DNA of 64,000 nt from Sipunculus nudus (GCA_026874595.1 CM049317.1:52223618-52287617); one strand, 5' to 3'. Shown: positions 23,699 to 35,847, counted from the stretch's first letter. Numbers and translations are program-made. Notes: a model not told the origin generated them from the sequence alone.

Positions 23699-25590
23699 TG
23701 GTATCCCCATTCAACTGAAACTTGGGTCGTAGAATATGGGTAGCAGAGAGCTAATTTATATTTTCTTAGGAGATTTTTCATGGACCTCCCTGTGTGTCAA
23801 GTTAGAGGGTGCAACAGTTACAATTCGTGACTGTTACCACACAACAACATCTTTGAAGGTCTCAAAAATAGAGAAAACAAATAGAAAAAAAAATACAGGT
23901 GGCGCCACCAGTCTGCAGGAAGTAATGGAAAACTCAATGATGAATATGCATGCAAAGAATCATGGTGATCAATGCATTGCTTCTTCAGATACTGAAGCTT
24001 TTGTATCATTTTTTTGTTATCCTTGAGGGTAATTCTAAGCCCCATAGCTCGGAGGATATGAGTAACAGAGACCTAATTTCAGGTTTCAATGGAGATTTTT
24101 TATGGACCTCCCAGAATGTCAAGTTAGAAGTCCAGGTACAATGGTTAGGTTTGTTCCTCGGTTAACAGAGGACCAGATCTTATTAGGTCTCAAAAATAAA
24201 GATGAAAATGCGTTAAAATATAAAAAAAGTCCACGTGGCGCCACCAGTCTACAAGAACTGATGAAAAACTCCATGATGAATATGCATACATACAATCATG
24301 GTGATCAATGCACTAATTGTTCAGATTCTACAGCTTTTGTATAAAATTATTCCATTATATTGGGGGTACTTCAAAGCCCCATAGCTCAGAGGTTATGGGT
24401 TACAGAGAACTAATTTCAGGTTTCCGAAGAGACTTTTTATGGGCCTCCCGGCATGTGAAGGTACAAGATTCTAGGTCTAGTCATTACGATTTGTTCCCTG
24501 TTAACAGATGACCACATCTTTAAATGTCTCAAAAAAGAGAAAATAATTGTAAAAAACCGAATAAATACAAGTGGTGCCACAAGTTTGCAGAAGCTAATGA
24601 AACATTCCATGACCAATATCTATGCAAAGAATCATGGGGATCAATGCATTTGTTATTCAGATACTTGAGCTTTTGTTTCAAATTTTCCATGATTCGGGGG
24701 GGGGGTACTTCAAAGCCCCATAGCTCAGAGGTTATGGGTAACAGAGAACTTATTTCGGGTTTCAAAGGAGACTTTTCATGGGCCTCCCGGCATGTGAAGG
24801 TACAATATTTTAGGTCCAGTCATTACGATTTGTGCCCTGTTAACAGATTACAACATCTTCAAATGTCTCAAAAACAGAGAAAAAAATCGTAAACAATTGA
24901 AAAAATTACAGGTGGCGCCACCAGTCTGCAGAAATTGATGAAACACTGATCAGTATTGATCAATATCCATGCAAAGAATCATGGGGATCAATGCATTAGT
25001 TAATCAAATACTTAAGCTTTTGTATCAAATTTTCGATGATTCTGGGGGGGGAGGGGGGTACTTCGAAGTCCCATAGCTCAGAGGTTATGGGTAACAGAGA
25101 CCTAATTTTTTGTTTCCAAGAAGACATTTCATGGGCCTCCCTGCATGACAAGATAGAATATTCTAGGTCTAGTCGTTACGATTGATGTCCTGTTAACAGA
25201 TGACCGCATATTTTTAAGGTCTCCAAAATAGAGAAAAAAAATCGTAAAATCTGAAGAAAATACAGTTGGTGCCACCAGTCTACAGTAACTGATGAAACAC
25301 TCCATGATCAATATCCATGCAAAGAATCATGGGGATCAATGCATTAGTTGTTCACATACTTGAGTTTTTGTATAACATTTTCAATTATTCGGGGGGGGGG
25401 TACTTCGGAGCCCCACAACTCAAAGAATATGGGTAACAGACAACTAATTTCGGGTTTCCAAGAATATTTTTTATGGACCTCCTAGGAAGTCAAGTTACAA
25501 GATTCCAAGTCCAGCGGTTACGATTTGTGCCTGGTTAACCGAGAGACGGACAGACGGACGGACAGACGAAAGAACGACGGACAAAGAGTG
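23699..25590 (+). repeat. tandem array of a ~340-bp unit (about 5.5 copies)
   Basis: The marker CCCCATAGCTC or a variant recurs at 24040, 24377, 24716, 25069 and 25411, spacings of 337-353 bp, with a degenerate first unit from about 23699. Each unit contains a TGGGCCTCCCGGCATG-like block, GTTAACAGATGACC, a GGTGGCGCCACCAGTCT palindromic block, AATCATGGGGATCAATGCA and, just before the next marker, a G run of up to about 11. The last unit ends in GGTTAACCGAGAGACGGACA followed by GACGGACA repeats, the point where other units read GTTAACAGATGACC. So the array looks like internal tandem amplification of an element whose true end is preserved only at the right. The frames across it are not genes. 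Confidence 0.85.
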
Positions 25591-26344
25591 ACTTTCAGTC
25601 AGCTGAGGTAAAAAATGAAGCAAACTATTCAAAATAGTAAGGCCATTGTGACTAAGGCCATGCCCGCAACGGCGATATTTAGTAATTTATTCCTAGTAGT
25701 TTTGTTTCCAGGTGTCTCGACAATGTTTAAATAAAAGGTCCGAAAGCCAATAAGACCAAGATCAAAACTAGATAAGGCCACCCTTATGATGAATTCGAAA
25801 CCAGGCAGAGGACATATCGCATTAAAACCAGTGCTATGCAAACGTGGTACGTATAGACTTACATCTTTGTTTCACAAGTAAATAAATTAATGACCTTAAT
25901 TTGTCTTATAACACTTTTTATATCAAATAACACCAACATATATTTCGCTGAATGACACATTATAATGTTTTATTTCTTACCTGAATGTCTATTCTTATTC
26001 GTACCATGTTCCATTACTTTCTATTTGTTTATTTCTGTGACGTCATTAAGTCTATATACGCCCGAGCGCATCTAATTTAATCAAGTTCTGCCCACAATAC
26101 CATTTTAGACGTGGGTTGAGTAACTTAATGCCTATTGACATTTAAAAAAAGGAAATCATTTAAATCCTTAAATCGGATTTCTTCAACTTTTCACATCTTG
26201 TCTGAGTCAACCTGTCGTATTGTTCCCGGAGACCTAGAGCATAAGTAACGCATTACGCATTTTATTTTTGGAAAATAGATTAGAAAGCAGGATGTTGCAC
26301 CCTTTTATATGAAAGCGAAACACGGATCAGTGGTTATTACGGTT
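25591..26344. other. anonymous sequence
   Basis: The minus strand at 25635..25845 is open and ends in a hydrophobic tail before a stop, but splice support is poor and no family is recognised. A TGACGTCA palindrome lies at 26038..26045. Confidence 0.3.
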
Positions 26345-26586
26345 GCCATGGTTATTGACTCGCCTGGAGGGTAGGTGTTCATTCCCGTTTCGTGTGTGTT
26401 TGTTCACACCATAACTAACACATTCATGAACGGAAACTCATAAAATTTTTAGATCATTGAAAATGGCCCAGATTTTGCTGTGGATCCGGCACAAGATCCG
26501 AATTCAAGGACTTCATCATGGAATATTCACAAATATCAAGTCACTATTGCACGAATTGACCTGGGAATATGGGCCGTATAAGTGAA
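26345..26586 (-). mobile_element. dispersed repeat with GTGGATCCGG core, copy 2
   Basis: It shares with 15556..15815 the TTCATTCCCG-like left part, GTGTGTTTGTTCAC, the GTGGATCCGG core and the right segment ACCTGGGAATATGGGCCG. It is non-coding. Confidence 0.55.
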
Positions 26587-26820
26587 ATTAATTTCATTTA
26601 TTTTAGTTTTTGATGTAGTAATATTAAATTTACCTTGAAAGTAAGGCAAAATAATAACGGACATATAATATACGCATAAAGAAACGGAAGTAATGTTCAC
26701 ATCCTAATATAATCATAGAGAGGACATTTTTGGATAGAGTATATTCAATATGGTGATGCTGTCATATTTCTGTCATAAAATAAAATAGCTTTCCATGCAA
26801 TTTGCTGTATTCAATTACAA

Positions 26821-26822
<2 letters not shown>

Positions 26823-26905
<83 letters not shown>
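26823..26905. repeat. (TA)n microsatellite
   Basis: A TA run of about 40 units with two TTTA interruptions. Confidence 0.97.
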
Positions 26906-26907
<2 letters not shown>

Positions 26908-27675
26908 ATTTAAATGAAGTAAGAATGTGCACTGGATCATGAATGAGGTCTATTATTATTCCAAGAACGATAAGGTTGAAATCATTATCGTCAAGATCCT
27001 AAAATGGAGCACTACGTGCTGACAGGCAAACATAAGAAGTCTACGAAGAATTTCTTCGGCTCCCAAGGTGGCGATTTGATTATATCTGTGACGTCACTTG
27101 GACGACATTGGCATTGTATCAAGCCGAATCAAACGCGTCAAGTCCTAGCCCTGCAAATCTCCGTCCCCTATACGTTAAGTGGTTCCTCTAGCATTCCAGA
27201 TATAGCACCAAGATGCCAAATTTGATATTCGACGACATTTTATCTGTGGACGTGTCGCGTACTGTAACAAGCAGCCATTTGGCTGTCAGCCTGCGTTAAA
27301 TTCAGTTTCTAAATCCAGTTTGGTTTACGTCAAACTGTCAGTTATTTCCTTCGTATCCTGGAGCTAAAATGTATTTTGATTAAACAGATAAAGAGAAATT
27401 TGTAAGAGTGTCATCGGGATTATTTTCAGCTCCTACCCAACGGTGGTGACTTGTAACATTTCTTGGCATATGAATTTATAACTTCAAGTAACGTGTCTTC
27501 AGACAAGTTAAAATCGACACTTTCAATTGGTAGAACCTAAAACACGTCTGGTTTTACGAAAAAAATATACTTAAACACCAGTTTATTATATATACCTTAG
27601 ACTGCTAAAGAAACTGATATTATTATACATCTCGTAAAATCTGGGCTTTGCGGCTAAATATACTCACATTGGTTA
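26906..27675. other. anonymous sequence
   Basis: Positions 27004-27225 are open on the plus strand from an ATG and have a more balanced base composition than the surroundings, but I recognise no family. A TGACGTCA palindrome lies at 27089..27096. Confidence 0.3.
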
Positions 27676-27735
27676 CACAGTAAAACCTCCCCTTACGACC
27701 ATCACCCCACCATCTCCATGCCGCGACCACAACGA
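27676..27735 (+). mobile_element. end fragment resembling the pogo-like MITE
   Basis: CAGTAAAACCTCCCCTTACG followed by GACCA repeats matches the end style of the element at 8732..8906. A second GAACCTCGATTATGCGACCA near 27860 is in direct rather than inverted orientation, so a complete element cannot be delimited. Confidence 0.4.
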
Positions 27736-28354
27736 AACAACGACCATGGTCCCGATTAATTTTGCTGTTAGTATAATATGTTTAAACATGTTAATCGCGG
27801 GCACCTCTTTTCACGTTTCGCAAGCAATTATTTTAGTCCCAGTGAATGACCTGAACCTCGATTATGCGACCAATAAGTATTAAATGAATATAACCTGGCC
27901 TGGCGTAGAACTCTAATTAGTACAGGCCATGTCTTGAATGATAGCATGTCTTTTAGCTGGACTTGATATCCTAGTCTTAGGGTAATAATTTCTTTTGTTT
28001 TACCTAATATTCACAATAAGACTGGTACTCTAGGTTCGGTAATATCCGACTATGATTTGCGGATGATGACGTGGTCATCCCCAAAGTGTTCCTGTGGGTT
28101 CTACCTGATAGATACCAAACCCACTCTGAGGATAGATAACCACTGAGACAGTCCCCGGAGTCCTGATTTTTTCCCCAAATTAAAAGTTCGTGAGGGCTGA
28201 CTCTTGCGTGTAGTCTAAAACCCGGATGTCGCGTATGTTTCATAATAAGTAATTAGGGACCACAGCAACGTTCACGTAAAATGTTTAATATATGCCTTAT
28301 ATAACTGTATGTTAGAACCATTCACATTATTGATATAAATATTATAAAATTATC

Positions 28355-29054
28355 TTGCCTGGCCGAGCCGGGGCGAGCTCACGTGTGAACCCTTATATGT
28401 TGAGACACGGCGTTCGTTTTTCCAGTATGTTCTTTGAATGTGTATAACGTGTTAAAGTATTTAGATGGTTCGAGAAATGGAAAATTCTCGGCTTTAGGTG
28501 AGAAGTTATATGAAGAGGCTGTGTTTTAGAGCCGGAAGAGAAGTGAGAGAATATTCCAGCTGACACAGACGTGTGTATGTCAGTTTGTGGGACCTGTCCG
28601 ATTATCCTTTGATTTCAGGGATTCTGCTATTACTAACTCTATACAGTTTAATGCTGCCTTCCTCAAGTTTACTTTCTGGATTGTTACAAGAGCTTTACAT
28701 TGGACTGTTATTCTCCGAGAGGATTTGTGGACTTTTCATCCGGCATATACTTTTAGAAGGGCTTATCGTTGTGACAGTGGTGGTATCCAGGTACTGTGCA
28801 TTTTATTTTTTTACTGTGTGATTGTATTGATTTGCTGTTATACTGTATAATTGTATTGATTTAGTGTATTGTGATGTTAGGGTTGTTTTAAGAATAAATT
28901 ATAGTTATTTACAAAAAAAAAACACTGACTTTCTTTATTCATACCCCTAGACATTTCACGCTGCCTAGCATTACAGAATCTGGTTTTTTTTTCTCCATTA
29001 CAAAAATTATGTTCATCACGCATACGTGATCTGTTGATATTGGGTTCCGTAACA
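28355..29054 (+). mobile_element. LTR copy 2, 5'-truncated
   Basis: From GCCTGGCCGAGCCGGGGCGAG onward this matches LTR copy 1 through its AATAAA (28890 region), the A-run, the ATCACGCATACGTGAT palindrome at 29015..29030 and the terminal GTAACA. About 150 bp of the left end is missing and the left boundary is abrupt at about 28355. It is a solo LTR remnant in the plus orientation. The TATA-like segment is eroded here (TTATATGAAG). An open frame within it is shared with copy 1 and is LTR sequence, not a gene. Confidence 0.8.
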
Positions 29055-30909
29055 GTAATCATATGGTTATCATACTGAATTCCAAGCACAAAATCAGTTT
29101 CAGTATTTTATGTTTAAGTTAATGTCTCCCTTTTATATCATGTTTGGCTTCATCTTAATCTACTGATTCTGAAGCTGTTGATCCAGATTCACACATCCGA
29201 TTCAAATATTACTGCAGCAGGGGAATAAGGGAAAACCTGGGGTCAAACTGGTAAAGTGATGGACTATTTAGAGTAATTCATGATGAAATAATTCGGTTTG
29301 TAATCTGGATTACAAGATTATTTCTGTGACGTCATTTTATCGACATCATTTTGATGTGCTTAACACTCTTCGCTGCAGCGCTCTTATCAATTTACTTTGG
29401 CAGAAAAATGTCCCGGCAGCACGCGGAACACGGCAGCACGGATATAAAAACCCAGTTAACTATCCTACTAAAATATTATTTAAGGACATTTAAATGAAAT
29501 TTTTAAGTGAATAAATTTCCTAATTTAAATTACTAAAAAATATCAGTCCCAGTTTGTCTAGGATTGTGGCACTGTTCTCGCTTTCTTTAAAACAATTTTT
29601 TTAATAGGAAGATTAAATTTGATACCGGCTGTTGGAAAGTGACATCTTAAAGACAAATATTAGACGTAGCATTATTACATTGTAAAATAATTTCACAATA
29701 AAAGATTATTTAATTATTTTATATTAAAATATAAGGTGCGTTTTTAAGTATTTAAGATTTATAATCCTCAAAGTGTACTAGAAAGGCGACAACAGACATG
29801 TATAACGCAATAGCTTCATGCATTTTTTTTTCATTTTATATTTATTCACATAAAGGAAATATTTGCTTACGATGGATGTTTGCGTAGATACACTTTATCA
29901 AAATATTAGTAAACTGGTACTGCAGTACGCTGACACACAGATATGAAAGAATGATGGAAGACGGTTACACAGAATAGAAATAACGGAAAATTATGAGATA
30001 TGAAGAGCTGATCCCGAATGGACAAACGAATTATGAAGCAAAATTACCAGTGTTTGTCTTCTTGAGTATTCTGTTAAACCTTGGCATGAAAGTAAACACG
30101 GATCTCCTGAAAATTTTAGATTTAAAGAGAAGATAAATGTGTAATCCTTAATGGAAATTACTATTTTAACATAATTGCCACACCACATTTTCTCTTTTTC
30201 AAGCCCCTGTAGAAAACCCTGAAAAAAAAAAATTGTTAGAATTTGTCTCTCTGTAAGATTGTATTCTGAATAATTTTGGGAAGACGATTCAGCTTCATTG
30301 CTTTATCATAAATACGCAAAGAAATGACGTCATTCGTGTCTGATTTAGGTGTAACATTTTGGCCAGCAGGGCAGCATGTAGCAGGTTTCATCTATGTGGC
30401 GGTATCATTTGCTTAATTTAACTCTGGGATCTGTTAACACAGGTAATTTGCTCCTATATTCGTTTACAGGCTACTCATTGAAATAATCTTAAAATATAAA
30501 AAAAGGAAAAGCATGAAAAACTGATATGGCTATATATATGATTTCATTGCTCAAATGACGTCCCAAAAATAATTGAATAACCAGCTTGGTGGCTGAATGA
30601 CTCCATTAGGTACTACTTGTTGCAGTCTGTCGGCACGTAGTACTTGTAGAAAGTGCGTCGCCAATGCAATGATTTCAGACTCATTAGTTTTGCCTTCAGA
30701 AACAGAATCCATCTCAGGTGCTATTTATTCGACTGCGTCTTATCACATATTCTTTCTGAGAAAATCTTATTTCCTGCGTGAAATATTAATGGATGACTTA
30801 CAGATCCGTCTTCCATTGGAAAAAAAGTCTTATTTTGTCGTTCTACGGTGGCTGATCTAACTAAGAAAAGTATGTCGTGAATTTCACCAAAAGATATATT
30901 AGGACACAG
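29055..30909. other. anonymous AT-rich sequence
   Basis: No gene was recognised. It contains TGACGTCA at 29327..29334 and 30325..30332 and a short CGGCAGCACG direct duplication near 29415-29445. Confidence 0.35.
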
Positions 30910-30990
30910 AGAAAAAGTAATTAATCTCGAGATCTCGAAAAAAATTATCTCGAAATTTCGACTCAATATAAAAGATCTCGAGATTAAATT
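30910..30990. repeat. ATCTCGA-rich segment
   Basis: ATCTCGAGATCTCGAAA, a second ATCTCGAAATTTCG and a third GATCTCGAGATT occur within about 70 bp, all variants of one self-complementary motif. Minus-strand translation over 30721..31110 is open for 129 codons but is dominated by this motif, which suggests transposon-derived sequence rather than a host gene. Confidence 0.5.
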
Positions 30991-31116
30991 TTTGCAGAAT
31001 TCTTTCCCCGTTGGCGTTGTACGAATCATTTGATGCAAAGTTGACGTACAGGGTCCATTCATGTATCTGACTTCTGTCAAATAAACATCCCACGAGGCAA
31101 ATGTGGCCATTTTGGT

Positions 31117-31200
31117 TTATATCAAAGTGTTTAAAACATGGGGGGGGGGGGGGGCTGCAAAAATGCCCGCCGGTCGTAATCGAAACACTTCCAGCAGAGA
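31117..31200 (+). repeat. dispersed poly-G repeat C, copy 2
   Basis: GTGTTTAAAACAT, a run of 15 G (31140..31154), a GCCCGCCGG block and CTTCCAGCA match the order of blocks at 22403..22470. Confidence 0.5.
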
Positions 31201-31417
31201 CATATGGCTTCAAATCAGACAATGCAGAGTTTGTGAATGACAAATATTGCATTGCCTTATATGCACTCAATGAACAACAACTAGTTATACTATAGCTCAG
31301 ATTACATTTTATTCGGCAAAATGCTCTGTTTGGTCTTAAAGTGACTACTCACCTGCATGCCTTATTTATAACATTTTTGTGATACCGGCTTTAATATATA
31401 TACATATTAAAGAACTA

Positions 31418-31690
31418 AAGGTAATCCCTGCTAAGAAAATTTCTTATAACGCCACTGTGAATGATGTATAAGCTGTTTATCTACGGGCTATTTGTACACC
31501 AGGTACTTGAACCATGTTATCATATACAGAAAAAGAAACATGTAACCGAGGGCGATTGGCAGCACATTGAAAAAAAACCTAGTTGTTTGAAAGAAGTCAA
31601 CTATATGAATGGTCCCGTTAACTATCATTTTAAGATGACATCTTTCCTACAGCCTTTATGCAGAGTCATCTGTGGAAAAGGGCCTTCTTC
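31418..31690 (+). repeat. dispersed repeat B, copy 2
   Basis: The left part matches 17595..17765 (CTTATAACGCC, AACATGTAACC). The right part, ACTATCATTTTAAGATGACA to GCAGAGTCATCTGTG, matches 32846..32925. A related block also occurs inverted near 31030-31080 (GGTCCATTCATGTATCTGAC). Confidence 0.5.
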
Positions 31691-31977
31691 CCTCTAGGAA
31701 TTGAATATTATCAGGATTTTCCTAACATTTCTGATCTGATATCCTCAACATACTAACTCAGCGTTCTTCCTAATATGCTCTGTGTTTGTGTTTACGACCA
31801 TACATGCGCACCATCAAATGAATAATCATTACCATTACCGGCTGTGTACAGTGTTGTCGCATCAGGATGGATGGCCATTGCAGAGGAGTTTTCCGGATGA
31901 CTAGTGCCACGACTTGGAGTATTCCCTTTCAATCTAGTACGAATTACTAATGAGTCGTGTATTCACAACTAATTTGC

Positions 31978-32187
31978 CAGAAGCTGAAAAAGGGGAGGGT
32001 TTCAGGGGGTCCGGACCCCCCCTCCCCTTTTCAGCCAGTGTAACCTTTTCTTAGGAGTTTGTGAGGTGCCGAGGAGTTTGTAAGGTGCCGACCCCTTTTT
32101 CCGAACATGAAGAGTTTTTATTAATTTTTTTTATTAGTCCTTCTGGGTTTGATACCCTCCTTTTCCTAAATCCTTGATCCGCCTCTG
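31978..32187 (-). mobile_element. MITE, GGATCC-ended family, copy 3 (minus orientation)
   Basis: Read on the minus strand it runs from CAGAGGCGGATCAAGGAT through GGAAAAGGAGGG to GGGGGTCCGGACCCCC and CAGCTTCTG, the order seen in the copy at 10272. The end at 31983..32035 is a near-perfect foldback centred on TCCGGA. An 18-bp segment containing GGAGTTTGTRAGGTGCCG is directly doubled at about 32053-32090. No clear target duplication was found. Confidence 0.6.
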
Positions 32188-32845
32188 CCTACGGAATATT
32201 GAATAAGAACTGGCAGACCTAGAACAGAGGAATATTTATGCTAATCCCAATTTCGGATTCATGTCGAAAGGTTGTAATTACAGCTAAGCCACCATGTGCC
32301 TGGATCGGAAAACCTGTATTACGCATGAGTAATAAAACCCTCTTCCTCTCAGTAATGAAAAAAAAACCTATGAGTTAAAAGTCTTACAGGTGCAGAAACT
32401 TGCAGCAAAGCGCGTCATATAATATTCCTGGATAAACCGATTTTAATTCCTTGTCTATAGTGGGTGCATGGTTAACGGTGGTCATTCATTTGACCTGACT
32501 TTGCTTACATCCGGTTGATGTCAATGGCCTGGTCCTAGGAATTTTCGACCTTTTTTGCAACGTTACATGTCTCTTATGCTCTTTATTTACGATTTCCAGG
32601 TACGTTTCAATAGAATGGAGATTGATAATAAACCTGCCTTATTTACAACTGTCACATTAATAGCTTAGAGAACTCTTGTGGCTGTGATTATTTTTTTTTT
32701 CAGTTCCGAACAGGGTCCTCAACATTTATTTATCTGAAGAAAAGTAGTTTCGAGGATTCAATGACTTCCGTCGTTCCCCGCCGAATTATATTGAAACCCT
32801 TCTTTCCCATGCAATACAGGCTTTCAGAAATGGGGTTCTAATAGG

Positions 32846-32925
32846 GACACGTTTGAACTTTCGCTATCATTTTAGGATGACTTTTTACCTATAGCCTTTG
32901 CGCAGCGTCATATGTGACATAATGT
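32846..32925 (+). repeat. dispersed repeat B, partial copy 3
   Basis: GCTATCATTTTAGGATGACT to GCGCAGCGTCATATGTGA is a diverged match to the right part of 31418..31690. Confidence 0.45.
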
Positions 32926-33991
32926 GATAATATTTTTTATTAATCATCTACCTATCAGGGATCTGATCATTAGTTTCGTGGAAACCACAACAACGCTGAC
33001 TTCTGGTTTAACATGGCTCTAGGCTAAGAGCAAGGTAAAAGAAATATGTTTTTGCTTGTGTCATCGAACTATTTCTTCCGATTATTTATGTATATCTTCA
33101 ACATATTGTAATTGATTATGTGTTTTTCTAAATTATAAAATCAGTGCCAGGCTGTTTTATAAGTGTCATTAGTCACCAAGATATAGAATTCCGATTTTTA
33201 CGTAATTAATAAGGAATTAAAAAAGTACTTCGACTTCACGTCGAAAAAAAAACAGATTAAAAACAAAACAATGTATATAAAATGTTGAAACTGTATAATA
33301 TAATATTACGCATATCTGGACACATGGAAATTATTTGTAGAAGGCAAAATGTATTACAAATTGGATACGAGGCGATAGAGTAATATCAATACTCTCTAGA
33401 GCTCTGTACTATCAAAGCTAGAAGTCTACTCTGTATTTCCCAGGCTGGATTTTTCACGGTCTGATCCGCGCAAAGGAGGCGCGGAATTTATTGGGCAAGG
33501 GCGACCCTTAGCTGTTATAGAAATTGTACAAGTGCCATCGTTTTTCATCGTCCACTAGCCGTAAAATCTGTGACCTCTTCTGCTGGGACGATATAAAAAA
33601 GCCGTATGGGCCGTTGTACATCTAAACCACGTAAACAGAGGCTTGTAATGGGACAGTTGGTTCTTTCCTCTGGTTTATTGCTCCCTGTGCAGCGGAAAAG
33701 CTTCCGCAACAGGGAGTAAAATTAGAATTTATATACATTGAGCCGATGACTGCCCAGAATACCGTTTTTACTGGTCCGGTGGTTCTAAAAGGAGTTTGAA
33801 TATGCACAAGTGTTTTGTTACGTATTATTATTTAGAGAGTGTTATACATTTTCCCCACGAGAAGAGAACAAATAATACAGTGTTTACATATGTTATTGGA
33901 AAAATTTTACGAGAGCACCAGGCTCTTGCAGTATAATAATATAGTACATTGCTTCTGCGTATGGCTCGGATTTTATCGATATATAAAAAAG

Positions 33992-33993
<2 letters not shown>
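32926..33993. other. anonymous AT-rich sequence
   Basis: No gene, repeat family or regulatory motif was recognised with confidence. Confidence 0.35.

Positions 33994-34028
<35 letters not shown>
33994..34028. repeat. (TA)n microsatellite
   Basis: A TA run of about 17 units, followed by TATA and TG-rich stretches to about 34110. Confidence 0.95.
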
Positions 34029-34031
<3 letters not shown>

Positions 34032-35263
34032 TATATATATAAATAAGTTATATATGTGTGTGTGTTTTTTGTGGGGTTGACTGTATGTGGGGGTGTGTAT
34101 GAGTGTGTGCAAGGCCAGAAATGTTCTCATCAAATATAGATATATTATCTGTGTGAGTGACAAAGTCCGTTTTACCTTATATTACTTTTCTCTGTATAGA
34201 GGGAATACCAAGTCTTCATGAGGTTTAACGCGCAATCTAGTGACATACTAACAAATAGTATAGTTTTATTTAAAAAAACACTTCTATAAAGGGAAGGAAG
34301 GTATCAAATGTACGTCATAATGCAGAGGAAATGAAAATAAATTCAACTTTTTACCGGCAGGGCACAGATAAGAAACCTGGCACAGATTCAAGCAGAAACA
34401 TAATAAGTCAGCTTTCAGTTCTTCTGTCTCGTCTTCCATGTTTTACAGGCCACTCTTGACAAATATGTGTTATTGGCTTATTATTCTATTAGAATCTATC
34501 AGGGCGGGTTCGATCGGGGTGGGGTTAAAAAAGTAGAATTATATATATATATAAAAAATATGTATAAAAACGGAGATACTTCATCTTAAAATTCCTAGAG
34601 TATGCGTGAAATTGCAGGTAAGAATTAATATTCCCCTTGTATTCTGCATGTTTTCGGCTTTGCCGCGTGCTGTATAATATCTGATCTGACTAAAGTTCAT
34701 TTATCTACCATAAATAGAATTTATATCCCTGATTTCAAAATTAAATCTCTTGGATTATCATCGTTAATCTTGTGTCTTAATTAAATGTTGCCAGCTTTAG
34801 ATCTCCAAGAGGCAATTATTATCTGAGAGCTGTATTACATTAATTACAACCGGATTTAATTAGTAGAAGCAGGACCAAGAAAGCCACATCCTTTCAAGTG
34901 AAAAAAGACGTCCTTGCAAGGTATAAACACAGCGTTGAATAGATACAACAGCCACGGACAAATATTTAATCATTTCGCAATGGCCCAGCTAAGCAGCGGT
35001 GATATATGGATTGCGTGGTACTCTTTATTATTGTAAGATGATAAGTTAACTTAATAATCCCAGTTATTATTCAAAATTGTTGTTGGGTTGAGATTAAAAC
35101 ATGTAAAGAAATGGCTCTCTTGAGGTTTGCTTCGCTGATTCAGGATTAAAATATTAAATGTCGTTTCCAAATATTATGAGAAAGAATATGTGTAAATATC
35201 TGAATACTAGTTGGCAAGCATGTTAATATTAAAAAGAAAACTGCTGAATGAAAATGATTTTAG
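34029..35263. other. anonymous AT-rich sequence
   Basis: No coding or repeat feature was recognised beyond a short TATA run near 34540. Confidence 0.35.
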
Positions 35264-35847
35264 CAGTTATGTAGGACTCCAGTGCGGGCTTGGACTCGAG
35301 TGCGGACTCGACGTTTTCAGGGACTCGGACTTGGACTCGAGGCCCAGGGCCCGGACTCGTACTCAAACTTTGACTCGAGGGACTCGGACTTTGACTCGAA
35401 GGAATTTAACTTTGACTGGGACGCGGATTCGGAGGTCATGACTCGAAATATTAGACCGAGTCCATCTCGAGTCCAGCAGAAAAAAACCATTTGCCTCGTA
35501 AGGCCTCAAAGTCCATTTAGAACCCTACCCAAAGACTTAAATGCGCAATCTAAAGAGAGAATATTATAAAAAAAGTTTAAACTATGAACCTAACACAATA
35601 TCTGTTTTAGTTGTTAAATTTAATTCAGTATTATAGTACAATCCTTGTGGTAACATACTTGCAAATAGACATACTGATCTCAAATTAAATTTAAATAAAA
35701 AACATTTTGGACCGGTCTGGGAATCGAGTTCCAAAAAACTCTGACTCGAAGAAGGCGAACCTTTGACTCGAACTGGACTTGAACTCGAGTGGCACGGACT
35801 AGGACTTGCACTCGGACTGGAATTGTGAGGACTCGACTACATCACTA
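35264..35847 (+). mobile_element. hAT-like non-autonomous transposon rich in GACTCG, copy 1
   Basis: The element starts CAGTTATGTAGGACTC and ends GAGGACTCGACTACATCACT, imperfect inverted repeats, with ATTTTAG on both outer sides (35257..35263 and, 3 bp beyond the end, 35851..35857). Both arms (35280-35470 and 35700-35840) are degenerate repeats of GGACTCG/GACTTG-type hexamers, which keep plus-strand frames open and give Asp/Ser/Arg/Thr-rich translations that are not genes. CAGTGTTG-like ends and an approximately 8-bp duplication suggest the hAT superfamily. Confidence 0.65.

Noticed and set aside
23736-24892. Several plus-strand frames of 70-120 codons in the 340-bp array
   Set aside because: They fall at equivalent positions of the tandem units and shift frame from unit to unit.
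25629-25841. 70-codon minus-strand frame ending in a hydrophobic tail
   Set aside because: Looks like a possible C-terminal exon, but the acceptor is mediocre, no family is recognised and it adjoins a repeat array.
30721-31110. 129-codon minus-strand frame
   Set aside because: Built around ATCTCGA repeats and next to a poly-G repeat; looks transposon-derived and has no recognised domain.
35211-35569. Plus-strand Arg/Thr and Asp/Ser-rich frames
   Set aside because: They translate the degenerate GACTCG hexamer arms of the hAT-like element in two overlapping frames.
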